Source: PBB1 sp040400875
Lineage (GTDB): Bacteria; Pseudomonadota; Gammaproteobacteria; Burkholderiales; Burkholderiaceae_C
NCBI GenBank assembly: GCA_040400875.1
Contig: JBBAPK010000036.1
Span: forward strand, 1 to 28,482
DNA length: 28,482 bases
Reading direction: 5' to 3'
Shown: piece after piece, positions 8,376 through 16,415 of the stretch
How the letters are laid out: every line of letters starts with the position of its first letter
How positions within the stretch are numbered: the first letter of the stretch is position 1
Translations under genes and position numbers: made by a program
Notes under the pieces: model-generated
What the model saw: the letters and a program-made list of their open reading frames with translations, nothing else
The model's database searches: none
What the model was told of the DNA's origin: nothing

Positions 8376-9155
8376 TCAGGTCTTTGCGGCCACCAGCCTG
8401 CGCACCAGATCCAGATCTGCGGGCTTGTCCACATCGATGGCTGCGCGGCCGTCGCTCAGCTGCGCGATGGCCACCCGCGCGCCCCCTGCCAGCGAACCCA
8501 GTTGGGCCATGGCAGCGTACGAGCTCAGCTGACCCAACCGATAGCGCGCAGCAAAAGTCCACCCCAGGCGACCCATCATGCGCAGCGGATCCTTGCGATA
8601 AAGCTCGAGTTCACGCCACAGCGCGACGGCTCCTGCTGAGGCGGGGTTGGCCATCAGGAACAGGTTGCAGCCTGAAAAATCACCGTCGGCAAAACGCAGC
8701 CAGGTGCGTTTCGTATCCGGTGCTGCTGCCTCAACCACGTCGCGCTTGGCCAGCGCCACCGTCACGTCGACGTCTGCGCGGCAGGCTGCCAGAAACTCCT
8801 GCACCCAACCGGTTTGCAACAGCGCGTGATCGGCCGTGGTGACCAGCAGCGGCGAGCCTTCGCTGGCCAGTGCCGCGGCCACGGTGGCGCTGGGTCCAGA
8901 GGCGGTCAGCATGGTGGTCCAGGGTTTGACATTCGCCCCTTGCAGTCCGGGCAGACCGTTCAAGACCTCGGGCCGCTCGATGGCCACCACGATGCGCGCC
9001 ACCTCGGGCACGGCCGACAGTGCCTCCACCACGCGCTCGATCATCGTGCGCCCGCCCACCTCGATCAAGGCTTTATGGCTGACGCCTGCGTAATCGGACA
9101 ACGGGTCGCCGCCGGCCCGTGTGCCCGCGAGAACCAGTGCGGTCAGCGTCTGCAT
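8376..9155 (-). CDS. NTP transferase domain protein (MobA-like)
   Basis: 259 aa. The N-terminus has a nucleotidyltransferase-type loop (LAGTRAGGDPLS) with the conserved KALIEVGGRTMIERV segment; VTTADHALL takes the place of the usual metal-binding GD. The C-terminus has DVDKPADLDLVRRL, typical of MobA-like enzymes. The protein probably transfers a nucleotide to a phosphorylated small molecule. It is the last gene of minus operon B, 45 bp downstream of the ceramide synthase candidate. It is not closely similar to the nucleotidyltransferase at 7620-8363, so the two may act on different substrates. Molybdenum cofactor synthesis is unlikely because no moa or moe genes are nearby. Confidence 0.65.
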   Translation of the reverse strand: MQTLTALVLAGTRAGGDPLSDYAGVSHKALIEVGGRTMIERVVEALSAVPEVARIVVAIERPEVLNGLPGLQGANVKPWTTMLTASGPSATVAAALASEGSPLLVTTADHALLQTGWVQEFLAACRADVDVTVALAKRDVVEAAAPDTKRTWLRFADGDFSGCNLFLMANPASAGAVALWRELELYRKDPLRMMGRLGWTFAARYRLGQLSSYAAMAQLGSLAGGARVAIAQLSDGRAAIDVDKPADLDLVRRLVAAKT

Positions 9156-9200
9156 GTCAGCGCCGCTGCGCCAGCGCGCAGGCTCGCGGGTGGTTCGCGC

Positions 9201-10328
9201 TCACTGCGTCAGTTCCTTTTCGTAGACGCGGTAGGTCTTGTAGGCACGCGCGCCCAGCGACTCGATGACGTGGCGCATCGACCGGTTGTCCTCAAGGATC
9301 CAGGACAGCTCGACTTGTTGCACGCCCTTGTTGCGCAGCCCGTTGCGCAAGGCGTCGATGATCAGAAACGGCGCCAGCCCACCGACCAGGCTGCCGCTCA
9401 CGCTGCGTCGGATCCCCATCAAAGGCACGCGGGCCGTGCGAGCGCCGCGCCGCAGGCGCCACAGCAGCTTCAGCCAGTTGAACGGCAGCAAGCGGCCACC
9501 GAAATCGGCGATCAACTCATTGAGGTTGGGCAGCGCGATGCCAAAGCCCACAGGCTCGCCATTGAGTTCGACGATCGCCACGCACTGCGGGTCGATCAGC
9601 ATCTTCAGGCTCTTGGCCATGTGGGCGATCTCGGCAGGCGTGAAGGCGATGAAGCCCCAGTTGAGCGACCAGGCGTCATTGAAGATCGAGGTGACGGTGT
9701 CGAATTCCTCGAGATAGCGCTGCTTGTCCAGCGTGCGCACCGTCAGCGTGGCCGGTTTGCGATTGGCGATCTTGCGGCGCGCCGCAGCCGGCAACTCGTG
9801 CTCGGTGTCGTAGAGATAGGCGATCAGGTCCTTGGCCTTGGCGTAGCCGAGTGCCTCGACGCGCCGTGCGGCGTAGCTCGGATCGTGACCCATCATCATC
9901 ACCGGCGGCGTGTCAAAGCCATCGATCAGCAGACCCGTCTCTTCGTTGATCGACAGGTTGAACGGGCCGAGGATGCGTCGTTTGCCACGAGCCGCGAGCC
10001 AGCCCTCGGCGGCAGCGAACAGGGCTGAAAACACCTCGCCATCGTCTTCGGCGGCAATCATCCCGAAGTGGCCCACGTCGGGGTCGGTCACCAGCGAGTC
10101 GATCTGCGCGCTGATGCGCCCGACGTCGCGACCGTCTCGACGCGCCAGCCAGAACTGCGTCGTGGCGTGCTGGAAATACGGGTTCTTTGCTGGAGACAGC
10201 GCTTCGCGGCGTTCCAGCATGAGCGGTGCGACGTAGTTCGCATCGGCCTTGTAAAGCCGCACCGGCAGTTCGATGAAGCGGTCCAGTTCGGCAGGCGTTG
10301 AGACCGCGATGATTTCGATGTTGCTCAT
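9201..10328 (-). CDS. bcerS: Bacterial ceramide synthase candidate (GNAT fold)
   Basis: 375 aa. The layout is that of the long GNAT-type proteins to which Caulobacter bCerS (CC_1154) belongs: an N-terminal part with RLYKADANYVAPL and FWLARRDGRDVGRISAQ, a central FGPFNLSINEETGLLIDGF segment, and a C-terminal acyl-CoA-like binding fold ending in VELSWILEDNRSM and GARAYKTYRVYEK. bCerS adds the second acyl chain to the amino group of the long-chain base. Plain GNAT acetyltransferases are much shorter (about 150-200 aa). The ATG shares one base with the stop of the CDP-alcohol transferase gene, so the two proteins are made together. The call rests on family features plus the sphingolipid context. 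Confidence 0.8.
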   Translation of the reverse strand: MSNIEIIAVSTPAELDRFIELPVRLYKADANYVAPLMLERREALSPAKNPYFQHATTQFWLARRDGRDVGRISAQIDSLVTDPDVGHFGMIAAEDDGEVFSALFAAAEGWLAARGKRRILGPFNLSINEETGLLIDGFDTPPVMMMGHDPSYAARRVEALGYAKAKDLIAYLYDTEHELPAAARRKIANRKPATLTVRTLDKQRYLEEFDTVTSIFNDAWSLNWGFIAFTPAEIAHMAKSLKMLIDPQCVAIVELNGEPVGFGIALPNLNELIADFGGRLLPFNWLKLLWRLRRGARTARVPLMGIRRSVSGSLVGGLAPFLIIDALRNGLRNKGVQQVELSWILEDNRSMRHVIESLGARAYKTYRVYEKELTQ

Positions 10329-11533
10329 CAGGCCACCGGTTGAACGCGTTCGCGAACCCAAAACCCCAGCCAAAAGGTGCGCACGCTGTGCCAGGCGAAG
10401 GTGACGCCCTGCCAGGCGGTGATGACGTAAAGCCCGGCCGCACCAAAGCCCAACAGCACGCCCACGGCCATGATGGTCATGGTGATGTTGCGCCTGGCGA
10501 TGAAGCTGCGCACGGTGCCGTCGAGCCGGGTCGCGGCATGCAGCCCGAAGCCCAAGCGGTACTTGGCAATGCCCAGCACGATGCGATCGGCCACGTAAAA
10601 AACAATCAGCCACACCGCCGCCTGGTACAGCGGGTCTTCAAAGCTGCGCGCGCCCAGACCCCACGCAAAAGCGAAGTACCAAAACGGCGGATGCACGATG
10701 TCGAGCCCGTGGTCGAGCACGTTGCCGATCTTCGAGTCGGTCAGCGTCAGCCGGGCCACCTTGCCGTCGACGCTGTCGAGCACGCTCATGGCGTAGGCGC
10801 AGATGAAGCCGGCCAGAAACTCACCATTCGCGAACAGCGGCACCGCGGCAAACGTCAGCACGATCGACAATATGGTCACTGCATTGGGGTGAATGCCCCA
10901 ACGCGTGCAAAGCTGCACCAGCGGCCACACCAGCGGCGGATACACGTAGCGCGTGAGCAGGTCCGTCGAGCCCTTGTAGTTGTCCCAGAACATCTGACGC
11001 TCGAGGCGGCGGCGCTCGGCGACATCGTTGACGGCAAAGATCCAGTACGGAATCGAGCGCCGCAGCTTGTCCATGAAGGCCGGAAACTCCTGCTCATCGA
11101 CCCGCGAGATGCGCCCTGCGGCGATCAGCGCATCGGCCACTTCGCACAGGCTGTCGGCGTCCTCTGGGATGGCGCCGACGAGGTCGCTCTGCAGGCTCAA
11201 GGCCACCGCGCGCTGCGCGCCTTCGCCGCGCTCGGCCACACACGATGCGGTGCGGCTCTTGAGAAAGCCGATCAGCCGCGGATCGATCACGTTGCCACCG
11301 TCCACCGCCACCAGCGCGCCCTCGGCCAGCGCCTTGCGCAGCCGCACGCCCACCGTCGCGACGTTGGCATCGGTGCTCGCACCGGGCCAGACCCGGGGTG
11401 TCGCGTCAGGCCCCGACAAGACGACCGGCGTGTCGGCGATGAACTTGCGCGCGCTGCGTCGCAGGCGTTCAATGGGCGGCAGGCTGAAAAGGCTCTGGGC
11501 TTGCGCGCCCGCCGTGTCGATCCACAGCTTCAT
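10328..11533 (-). CDS. CDP-alcohol phosphatidyltransferase 1 with degenerate N-terminal domain
   Basis: 401 aa. The membrane domain (from about residue 195) has the full CDP-alcohol signature: D253, D256-G257, A260-R261, G270, D274 and D278, within DSVDGKVAR and GNVLDHGLD, flanked by several hydrophobic segments. Residues 1-185 resemble a nucleotidyltransferase fold that has lost its nucleotide-binding loop (IERLRRSARK, NVIDPRLIGFL). This two-part design recalls archaeal and bacterial IPCT/DIPP synthase fusions. It is predicted to swap CMP for an alcohol on a lipid or soluble acceptor in the inner membrane. It sits between lptG (4-bp overlap) and the ceramide synthase candidate, so ceramide or CDP-ceramide is a plausible substrate. 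Confidence 0.85.
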   Translation of the reverse strand: MKLWIDTAGAQAQSLFSLPPIERLRRSARKFIADTPVVLSGPDATPRVWPGASTDANVATVGVRLRKALAEGALVAVDGGNVIDPRLIGFLKSRTASCVAERGEGAQRAVALSLQSDLVGAIPEDADSLCEVADALIAAGRISRVDEQEFPAFMDKLRRSIPYWIFAVNDVAERRRLERQMFWDNYKGSTDLLTRYVYPPLVWPLVQLCTRWGIHPNAVTILSIVLTFAAVPLFANGEFLAGFICAYAMSVLDSVDGKVARLTLTDSKIGNVLDHGLDIVHPPFWYFAFAWGLGARSFEDPLYQAAVWLIVFYVADRIVLGIAKYRLGFGLHAATRLDGTVRSFIARRNITMTIMAVGVLLGFGAAGLYVITAWQGVTFAWHSVRTFWLGFWVRERVQPVA

Positions 11534-12594
11534 GGGCGCTCGCACCAGACCACTCTGGCCAGACCGATCGTGGCAAACAACAAGGGCGCTGCAATCGCCG
11601 TGGCCAGTGGAGGGAACTGACCGCTCGAGCCCAGCGCGGCCACGATGCCATCGCACAGCAAGAATGCCAGCCCCAGCATCAGCGCGACCACCATGCCGCC
11701 CCCGCCACCCCCGCCTCGCGAGAGCGTGGAGGCTGTGGGCAACGCCAGCAGCAGCATGATGAACACGCCCAGCGGCGCCGTGAAGGAACGGTACAAAGCG
11801 GTTTGGTAGTAACTCAGCGGTTGCGATCCGGGGCGGGCGCCGGCGATCACCTCGGCAATCATCATAGTAGACAGGTAGGGCCGCGCGAGGCTCAGGCGCA
11901 GCACCTCATCGGGCTGCAAATTGTTCTGCCAGGTGCGCGCCTCCTCGTGGGCCTGACGCAATCCGCCGGCCTCGAAGTGCAGCTCGGTCACGTCCTCGAG
12001 TTGCCATGCCTGACCGTCCCAGCGAGCCACAGCGGCGCGCAGCCGCGTGCTCAACTGCCCATCGCGCTTTTCGTACAGGCGCACGCCGCGCAACTCGCGG
12101 CCATCGGGGCTGAAGGCCTCGATCAACACCGGCCCGCCATTGGTGTTCGCCCACAGCGGTTTGCGTTCGTCCTCAGCCGGCGCGTTGGCGCTCCACCATT
12201 GCTTGAACTCGATCTCGACGCGTGGCAAGACCCACTGCTGCAAGACCACCTGCAAGCCCGCAAAAGCGATCAGCACGGGCAGCACATAGCCGAGCACGCG
12301 CATCAGGCTCACGCCGCTCGCGCGCATGGCCGTGATCTCGAGCCCGCGCGCCATGGTGTTCAACACGGTCATCGACCCGAGCAGCACCGCCAGCGGCAGC
12401 GCCAGCCCCAGTTCGGCCGGCAAGCGCAGCACGGCGTAGTAAAGCAGGCCGCCAATGCCCTGCCCGCGCTCCAGAATTTCGGTGGTGACATCGAGCAACT
12501 CGAGCATCTGCATCATGGCGGTGAGCACCGCCAGCAAGGCCAGGACCTGCATCGCGACGCGGCGACGCAGGTAGATGGCCAGCCGCCCGTTCAT
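11530..12594 (-). CDS. lptG: LptG/YjgQ-family lipid transport permease
   Basis: 354 aa: about three N-terminal membrane segments, a periplasmic beta-jellyroll region (about 130-260) and three C-terminal segments. LEITAMRASGVSLMRV is the hallmark coupling helix region of LptG. In the LPS exporter, LptF and LptG form the membrane core with LptB2. This copy lies in a lipid biosynthesis operon and not beside pepA, the usual place of the core lptFG genes in proteobacteria, so I read it as an accessory pair. An unusual run of seven glycines precedes the second membrane cluster (around 11698-11720). The ATG overlaps the lptF stop by 4 bp. Confidence 0.8.
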   Translation of the reverse strand: MNGRLAIYLRRRVAMQVLALLAVLTAMMQMLELLDVTTEILERGQGIGGLLYYAVLRLPAELGLALPLAVLLGSMTVLNTMARGLEITAMRASGVSLMRVLGYVLPVLIAFAGLQVVLQQWVLPRVEIEFKQWWSANAPAEDERKPLWANTNGGPVLIEAFSPDGRELRGVRLYEKRDGQLSTRLRAAVARWDGQAWQLEDVTELHFEAGGLRQAHEEARTWQNNLQPDEVLRLSLARPYLSTMMIAEVIAGARPGSQPLSYYQTALYRSFTAPLGVFIMLLLALPTASTLSRGGGGGGGMVVALMLGLAFLLCDGIVAALGSSGQFPPLATAIAAPLLFATIGLARVVWCERP

Positions 12595-13790
12595 GGCGCG
12601 CTCCGTGCACGCTGCTTTGAGCGCGTGCGATCTATCCAGTTCTCAATGGCCACCACCGCGCGCAAGACGGGGTTGTCACCCGGCCAGGCCAGGCTGCTGC
12701 GGAAGATCCAGATGCTGAGGGTGGCAAACGCCACAAAGGGTGTCCAGACCGCCAAGGCGGCCGGCAGGCGACCGGTGTCTGCCAGGCTCTCGCCAAACTG
12801 CAGCGAGTGATCGATGGCCAGCAAGGCCAGCACGCCAAAGACCACCCCGGGCGTGCGCCGCCCGCGCTTGGACGCCATGCCCAGCGGCAAGGCCAGCAAC
12901 GGCAAGAAAGGAAATATCAGCGCCCTGGCCAGCCGGCCATGAAACTCGGCTGCCGGCTTGGTCTGACCGTCTTCTGTCTGCATGTTTTGCCAGAGCTCGG
13001 ACAAGGTTCTTTCCCGCACCGATTCACCCCGGTCGGCCAGCGGCGTTGAAGCAGGCGCCAGATCGCGCCCGGAAAATCCAGTCTCGAACCGCGAGACCGT
13101 GACCGACGCGCCGCTGGACGCCGTGGCCTCGCGAACCTTCACGATCTGGCCGTCTTCGAGATGCAATTGCAGCCCCTCGGGCGTCGGCACGATGCGGCCC
13201 TTGGCTGCGGTCAGGATTTCCTCTCGGCCCGCGCCTCGGTGTTCGACGAACACGCCCCGCAAATCACGGCCATCGCCTTCGATCACATCGGCGGTGAAGG
13301 TCAAGCCCTGGCCGATGTCGATGAAATGGTTTTCTTCAACCCGGGCATCCCAGCCGGTTTGCGCCACCCGGTTCACCGCCACGTGATAGCCGTAGCGCGC
13401 GAGCGGCTGCAACTGCCCGTACAGGTAGACGCTGAACGTGCCCAGCATGATCGCCAGCATGAAGTAAGGCGCGGCGATGCGGGCGATCGATCTTCCGGAC
13501 ACCAGCATCACGTCAAGCTCGTTGTCGTCGCACATGCGCGCTGCCGCCATGAACATCGCGGCGGTGAACGCCATCGGCAGCGCCAGGCCCAGGTAGTGCG
13601 GCACCAGCATGGACGCCATGAACAACACGCTCGATGGCGGAGCGCCGGCCGCAGCGGCCAGATCGAACAAGCGCAGCAAGCGCTCGAGCAGTTGTGCCAT
13701 CAGCAGCGCCAGCAGCGACAGCGCCAGCGGGCCAGCGACCAGGCGCAAGGCGTAGCGATCGAGTCGATCCAGCGAGAACCCGGGAATCAA
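12591..13790 (-). CDS. lptF: LptF/YjgP-family lipid transport permease
   Basis: 399 aa from a TTG start whose TTGA overlaps the stop of the HIT gene; an upstream ATG at 13823 is also in frame but lies inside that gene. The N-terminal part has LDRYALRLVAGPLALSLL and the coupling segment DDNELDVMLVSGRSIARI, followed by a periplasmic domain with HFIDIGQGLTFTADVIEGDG and C-terminal membrane helices (LIFPFLPLLALPLGMAS). It is the partner of the neighbouring LptG. No LptB, LptC or LptA is encoded here, so the pair would have to share the ATPase and bridge with the core LPS system or use other partners. Confidence 0.78.
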   Translation of the reverse strand: MIPGFSLDRLDRYALRLVAGPLALSLLALLMAQLLERLLRLFDLAAAAGAPPSSVLFMASMLVPHYLGLALPMAFTAAMFMAAARMCDDNELDVMLVSGRSIARIAAPYFMLAIMLGTFSVYLYGQLQPLARYGYHVAVNRVAQTGWDARVEENHFIDIGQGLTFTADVIEGDGRDLRGVFVEHRGAGREEILTAAKGRIVPTPEGLQLHLEDGQIVKVREATASSGASVTVSRFETGFSGRDLAPASTPLADRGESVRERTLSELWQNMQTEDGQTKPAAEFHGRLARALIFPFLPLLALPLGMASKRGRRTPGVVFGVLALLAIDHSLQFGESLADTGRLPAALAVWTPFVAFATLSIWIFRSSLAWPGDNPVLRAVVAIENWIDRTRSKQRARSAP

Positions 13791-14245
13791 GGCGCGCGGC
13801 CCTCGGCAGCGCACCCAGCCCACGCATCGCGCAACCGCGCAAGCAGCGCAGCGCCCGTGGCGTCATCCAGCAAAACAGCCGCATCGAGCACCGGCGGGCC
13901 GGGCCATCCCGCATCGGCAAACTCGACACCGGCAAAACTGCGCGTGGACTGATAGCGCGGAATCACGTGCATGTGGACGTCGGGGTCGACCATCATCAGC
14001 ATCAGGTAATTGATGCGCTCGAAGGCCACGACCTCGCGCAAGGTCGCCTCGATCAGGCCAACGAGGCTGCGCATTTCGGCAAAGCCCTGCGCGCTCACCT
14101 CAGCAAAGGAGCGCACCGGCTCGCGGCACACCAGCACCAGCGAGCCGAAGGTGGGCTGCCTGGGCCTGAGCAGCACGGTCCAGCAGTCGGTTTGCGCCAC
14201 ACGCTGCGCGGGATCGCCAAACTTGATCTCGGTCGCGTTGGACAT
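13787..14245 (-). CDS. HIT-domain protein
   Basis: 152 aa. The catalytic histidine-triad segment is visible as DVHMHVIPRY. HIT proteins cut nucleotide-phosphate or nucleotide-alcohol bonds, for example Ap4A or nucleotide-sugar derivatives. LVLVCREPVRSFAEV fits the first half of the fold. It lies 3 bp after the phosphoesterase gene and overlaps lptF by 4 bp. In an operon with CDP-alcohol transferases and a nucleotidyltransferase it may clear CDP- or AMP-linked side products; this is inference. Confidence 0.75.
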   Translation of the reverse strand: MSNATEIKFGDPAQRVAQTDCWTVLLRPRQPTFGSLVLVCREPVRSFAEVSAQGFAEMRSLVGLIEATLREVVAFERINYLMLMMVDPDVHMHVIPRYQSTRSFAGVEFADAGWPGPPVLDAAVLLDDATGAALLARLRDAWAGCAAEGRAP

Positions 14246-14248
14246 GGG

Positions 14249-15190
14249 CTATCCCGTGGTGTTTCTAGCCGGTGGATTATCCCCGTCGGACTTGGCCGTG
14301 CCCCTGGGCAGACACAGTTCGTAGACCACGTCGTCCTCGAAGGAATGCGACGCTATCGACCAGCGCCGCACCTTGACTTCCATGCGGCGGTCACCGTCGA
14401 CGTCGATCAGCCGCAGGCGATGCCAGCGCGCGCCCTGATCCTTGGGATTGGGCAACGCAGACGACGATGGCACGCAGATGCACGGGATGGGCTCGAGCGG
14501 CCCGGCGATCGCATCCAGCCGCGCATCGCGTGCGTGCCCGTGCAGCACGAGTTCGGCGCCCGCGCGTTGGAGCACGGCACGCAGCGCAGGGCCATCGGCC
14601 AGTGCCTTGCGCCAGCCGATGGCACCCGCGGCGGCCGGGTGGTGGAGCAAGACGATGCGCACGCGAGCGGCCTGGCCTTCGGCCATCAGCACTTGCTCGA
14701 GCCGCGCGAGCTGTTGCGGCCCCAGCCGGCCCCGCGCGAGCAGCGGCGCGGTGGGCAGCGCCGAATTCAGTCCGATGACGGCCATGTCGCCCACGCGATG
14801 AACATAGGGCCAGCCCTCGTCGTTCAACCGGGTCCAAGGGGCCCACAGGTCGCTGCCTTCACCGGCAGGCACGCTCACCAGCGCGTCGTGGTTGCCCGGC
14901 ACCAGACTGATGCGCTCGGCCGGTGCCAGTGCGGCGAGCCAGTGGGCCGCCTGCCGAAATTCATCGGGCAAGGAAAAGTTGGTGATGTCACCGGTGAGCA
15001 GCACATGGTCCACGGCGTGATCGCGCAGATCCTGGCTGAGTGCCGCGAGGATGTCGCCGCTTTGCAGATGACGCCGACGCCGCCACGACCACACGCTCAG
15101 CTGTCGCTTCGAAAAATGCTGCCTCAGCGACAACTGCGGCTCGAAGGGCAGATGCAGGTCCGAGACGTGGGCGAGCGTCAAGACGGCCAT
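14249..15190 (-). CDS. Calcineurin-like metallophosphoesterase
   Basis: 313 aa with the metal-binding motifs SDLHL (D11, H13), GDITN (67-71), GNHD (99-102) and LHHP (182-185). The last motif reads GHAR (218-221) where GHxH is usual, so one expected histidine is an arginine. The fold is that of cyclic-nucleotide and UDP-lipid phosphodiesterases (Icc, LpxH) and of lipid phosphatases. It is the first gene of minus operon B. A role in removing a phosphate from a phosphorylated sphingolipid intermediate is possible but unproven. Confidence 0.8.
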   Translation of the reverse strand: MAVLTLAHVSDLHLPFEPQLSLRQHFSKRQLSVWSWRRRRHLQSGDILAALSQDLRDHAVDHVLLTGDITNFSLPDEFRQAAHWLAALAPAERISLVPGNHDALVSVPAGEGSDLWAPWTRLNDEGWPYVHRVGDMAVIGLNSALPTAPLLARGRLGPQQLARLEQVLMAEGQAARVRIVLLHHPAAAGAIGWRKALADGPALRAVLQRAGAELVLHGHARDARLDAIAGPLEPIPCICVPSSSALPNPKDQGARWHRLRLIDVDGDRRMEVKVRRWSIASHSFEDDVVYELCLPRGTAKSDGDNPPARNTTG

Positions 15191-15287
15191 CGATAATGAC
15201 TCGCTGCTGTTTTGACGCCAGTGCCTTGGATAACCACCCTTCGATGATGCCAAAGAAACCTTTGCCTGCGGGCTGCGGGCGGTGCCC

Positions 15288-16415
15288 ATGAGCGCCACAG
15301 AAGTGCCCCAGGGGCAGTTGTCAGGCGTCATCGTGGGCCACTCGCCTTTGCGGGTGTGGTCGCTGCCTTCGGAGTTGCGGCTGCAAAGACAGCTGACCCG
15401 GGTCGGCGCGGTGGATGACAACTCGGCAACGCAACGGCTGGTGCTGTTGCGTGCCGACTGGGTCTATGACGATGCGCTGGTGCGCGCTCTGGCTCGCTCA
15501 CACGACGACGTGGCGCTGGTGGCCGACGATGGCGCGGTGGTTGCGATCGGCATGGCGGCACCTGCTGCACGCGCGACGAACGCCGCAGCGCTGCTCGCCG
15601 ACGGCCAGGCCCCCGATCAGTCGCGCCGCGTCACGGCCGCGCAATTGGCAGACGGCTACAACGACGCGCTGCGCAAGCGCGAGCCGCCTTACCTGATGCC
15701 GCTCAACGAAGCCGATCTGCCGGCCATCGAGCGACGCATCTTTGCCGGCTCGTACAAGGGCGTGACGGATCTGGTCACGCTGTATGTGTGGCCTGCGCCA
15801 GCGCGCTGGGTCACCCGCGTGTGCGCCAACAACGGCATCACGCCCAATCAGGTCACCTCGGCCAGCCTGGTGCTGGTGTTCGCGGCGATGTGGCTGTTCT
15901 GGACCGGCCACTTCGGCTGGGGCATGCTGGCAGCGTGGGTGATGACCTTCCTCGACACCGTCGACGGCAAGCTGGCTCGGGTCACGCTGCAGTCGTCGCC
16001 ATGGGGCAATGTGTTCGACCACTCGATCGATCTGATCCACCCACCGTTCTGGTGGTGGGCCTGGATCGTCGGCCTGCCGGCGGCCGGCTTCGCCTACGAA
16101 CATGCGTCGGTGGCCCTGACGGTGATCGTCGCCGGTTACGTGCTGCAGCGCATCGAAGAAGGCATCTTCATGGCCTGCTTCAAGATGGACATGCACGTGT
16201 GGCAGCGCTTTGACAGCCGCCTGCGTCTGATCACTGCAAGGCGCAACCCCAACCTGCTGATCCTCAGCGCATCGTTGCTCGTCGGCCGACCCGATGTGGG
16301 CATCAGCGTGGTCGCGATCTGGACGGCGGTGTGTCTGGTGCTGCACGCGCTGCGCATCGTGCAGGCGGCGTTCGCACGCCGCCATGGTCCGCTGCGGTCC
16401 TGGCTGGCGACATGA
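15288..16415 (+). CDS. CDP-alcohol phosphatidyltransferase 2 with degenerate N-terminal domain
   Basis: 375 aa, a distant paralogue of the protein at 10328-11533. The signature residues are D223, D226-G227, A230-R231, G240, D244 and D248 (DTVDGKLAR, GNVFDHSID). The linkers SYKGVTDLVTLYVWP here and NYKGSTDLLTRYVYP there show common descent. The N-terminal 150 residues keep the LRVWSLPSELRLQRQL pattern and ADWVYDDALVRAL of a nucleotidyltransferase-like fold without an active-site loop. A GTG six bases upstream is also in frame. The gene is divergent from the phosphoesterase gene across 97 bp, where I see no convincing promoter. Its stop overlaps the Tam41-like gene by 4 bp. Confidence 0.85.
   Translation: MSATEVPQGQLSGVIVGHSPLRVWSLPSELRLQRQLTRVGAVDDNSATQRLVLLRADWVYDDALVRALARSHDDVALVADDGAVVAIGMAAPAARATNAAALLADGQAPDQSRRVTAAQLADGYNDALRKREPPYLMPLNEADLPAIERRIFAGSYKGVTDLVTLYVWPAPARWVTRVCANNGITPNQVTSASLVLVFAAMWLFWTGHFGWGMLAAWVMTFLDTVDGKLARVTLQSSPWGNVFDHSIDLIHPPFWWWAWIVGLPAAGFAYEHASVALTVIVAGYVLQRIEEGIFMACFKMDMHVWQRFDSRLRLITARRNPNLLILSASLLVGRPDVGISVVAIWTAVCLVLHALRIVQAAFARRHGPLRSWLAT

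Noticed and set aside
11530..13790. Core LPS exporter LptFG
   Set aside because: No pepA or other lpt genes are adjacent and the pair is embedded in lipid-synthesis genes; kept as an accessory pair, to be tested on the full genome.
13634..15196. A 520-codon open frame on the plus strand
   Set aside because: It is antisense to lptF, HIT and phosphoesterase genes, rich in His, Gln and Arg, and matches no family; a typical shadow in high-GC DNA. The same holds for plus-strand frames at 8814-10028, 10340-11620, 11803-12810, 19273-20553 and 22228-23769.
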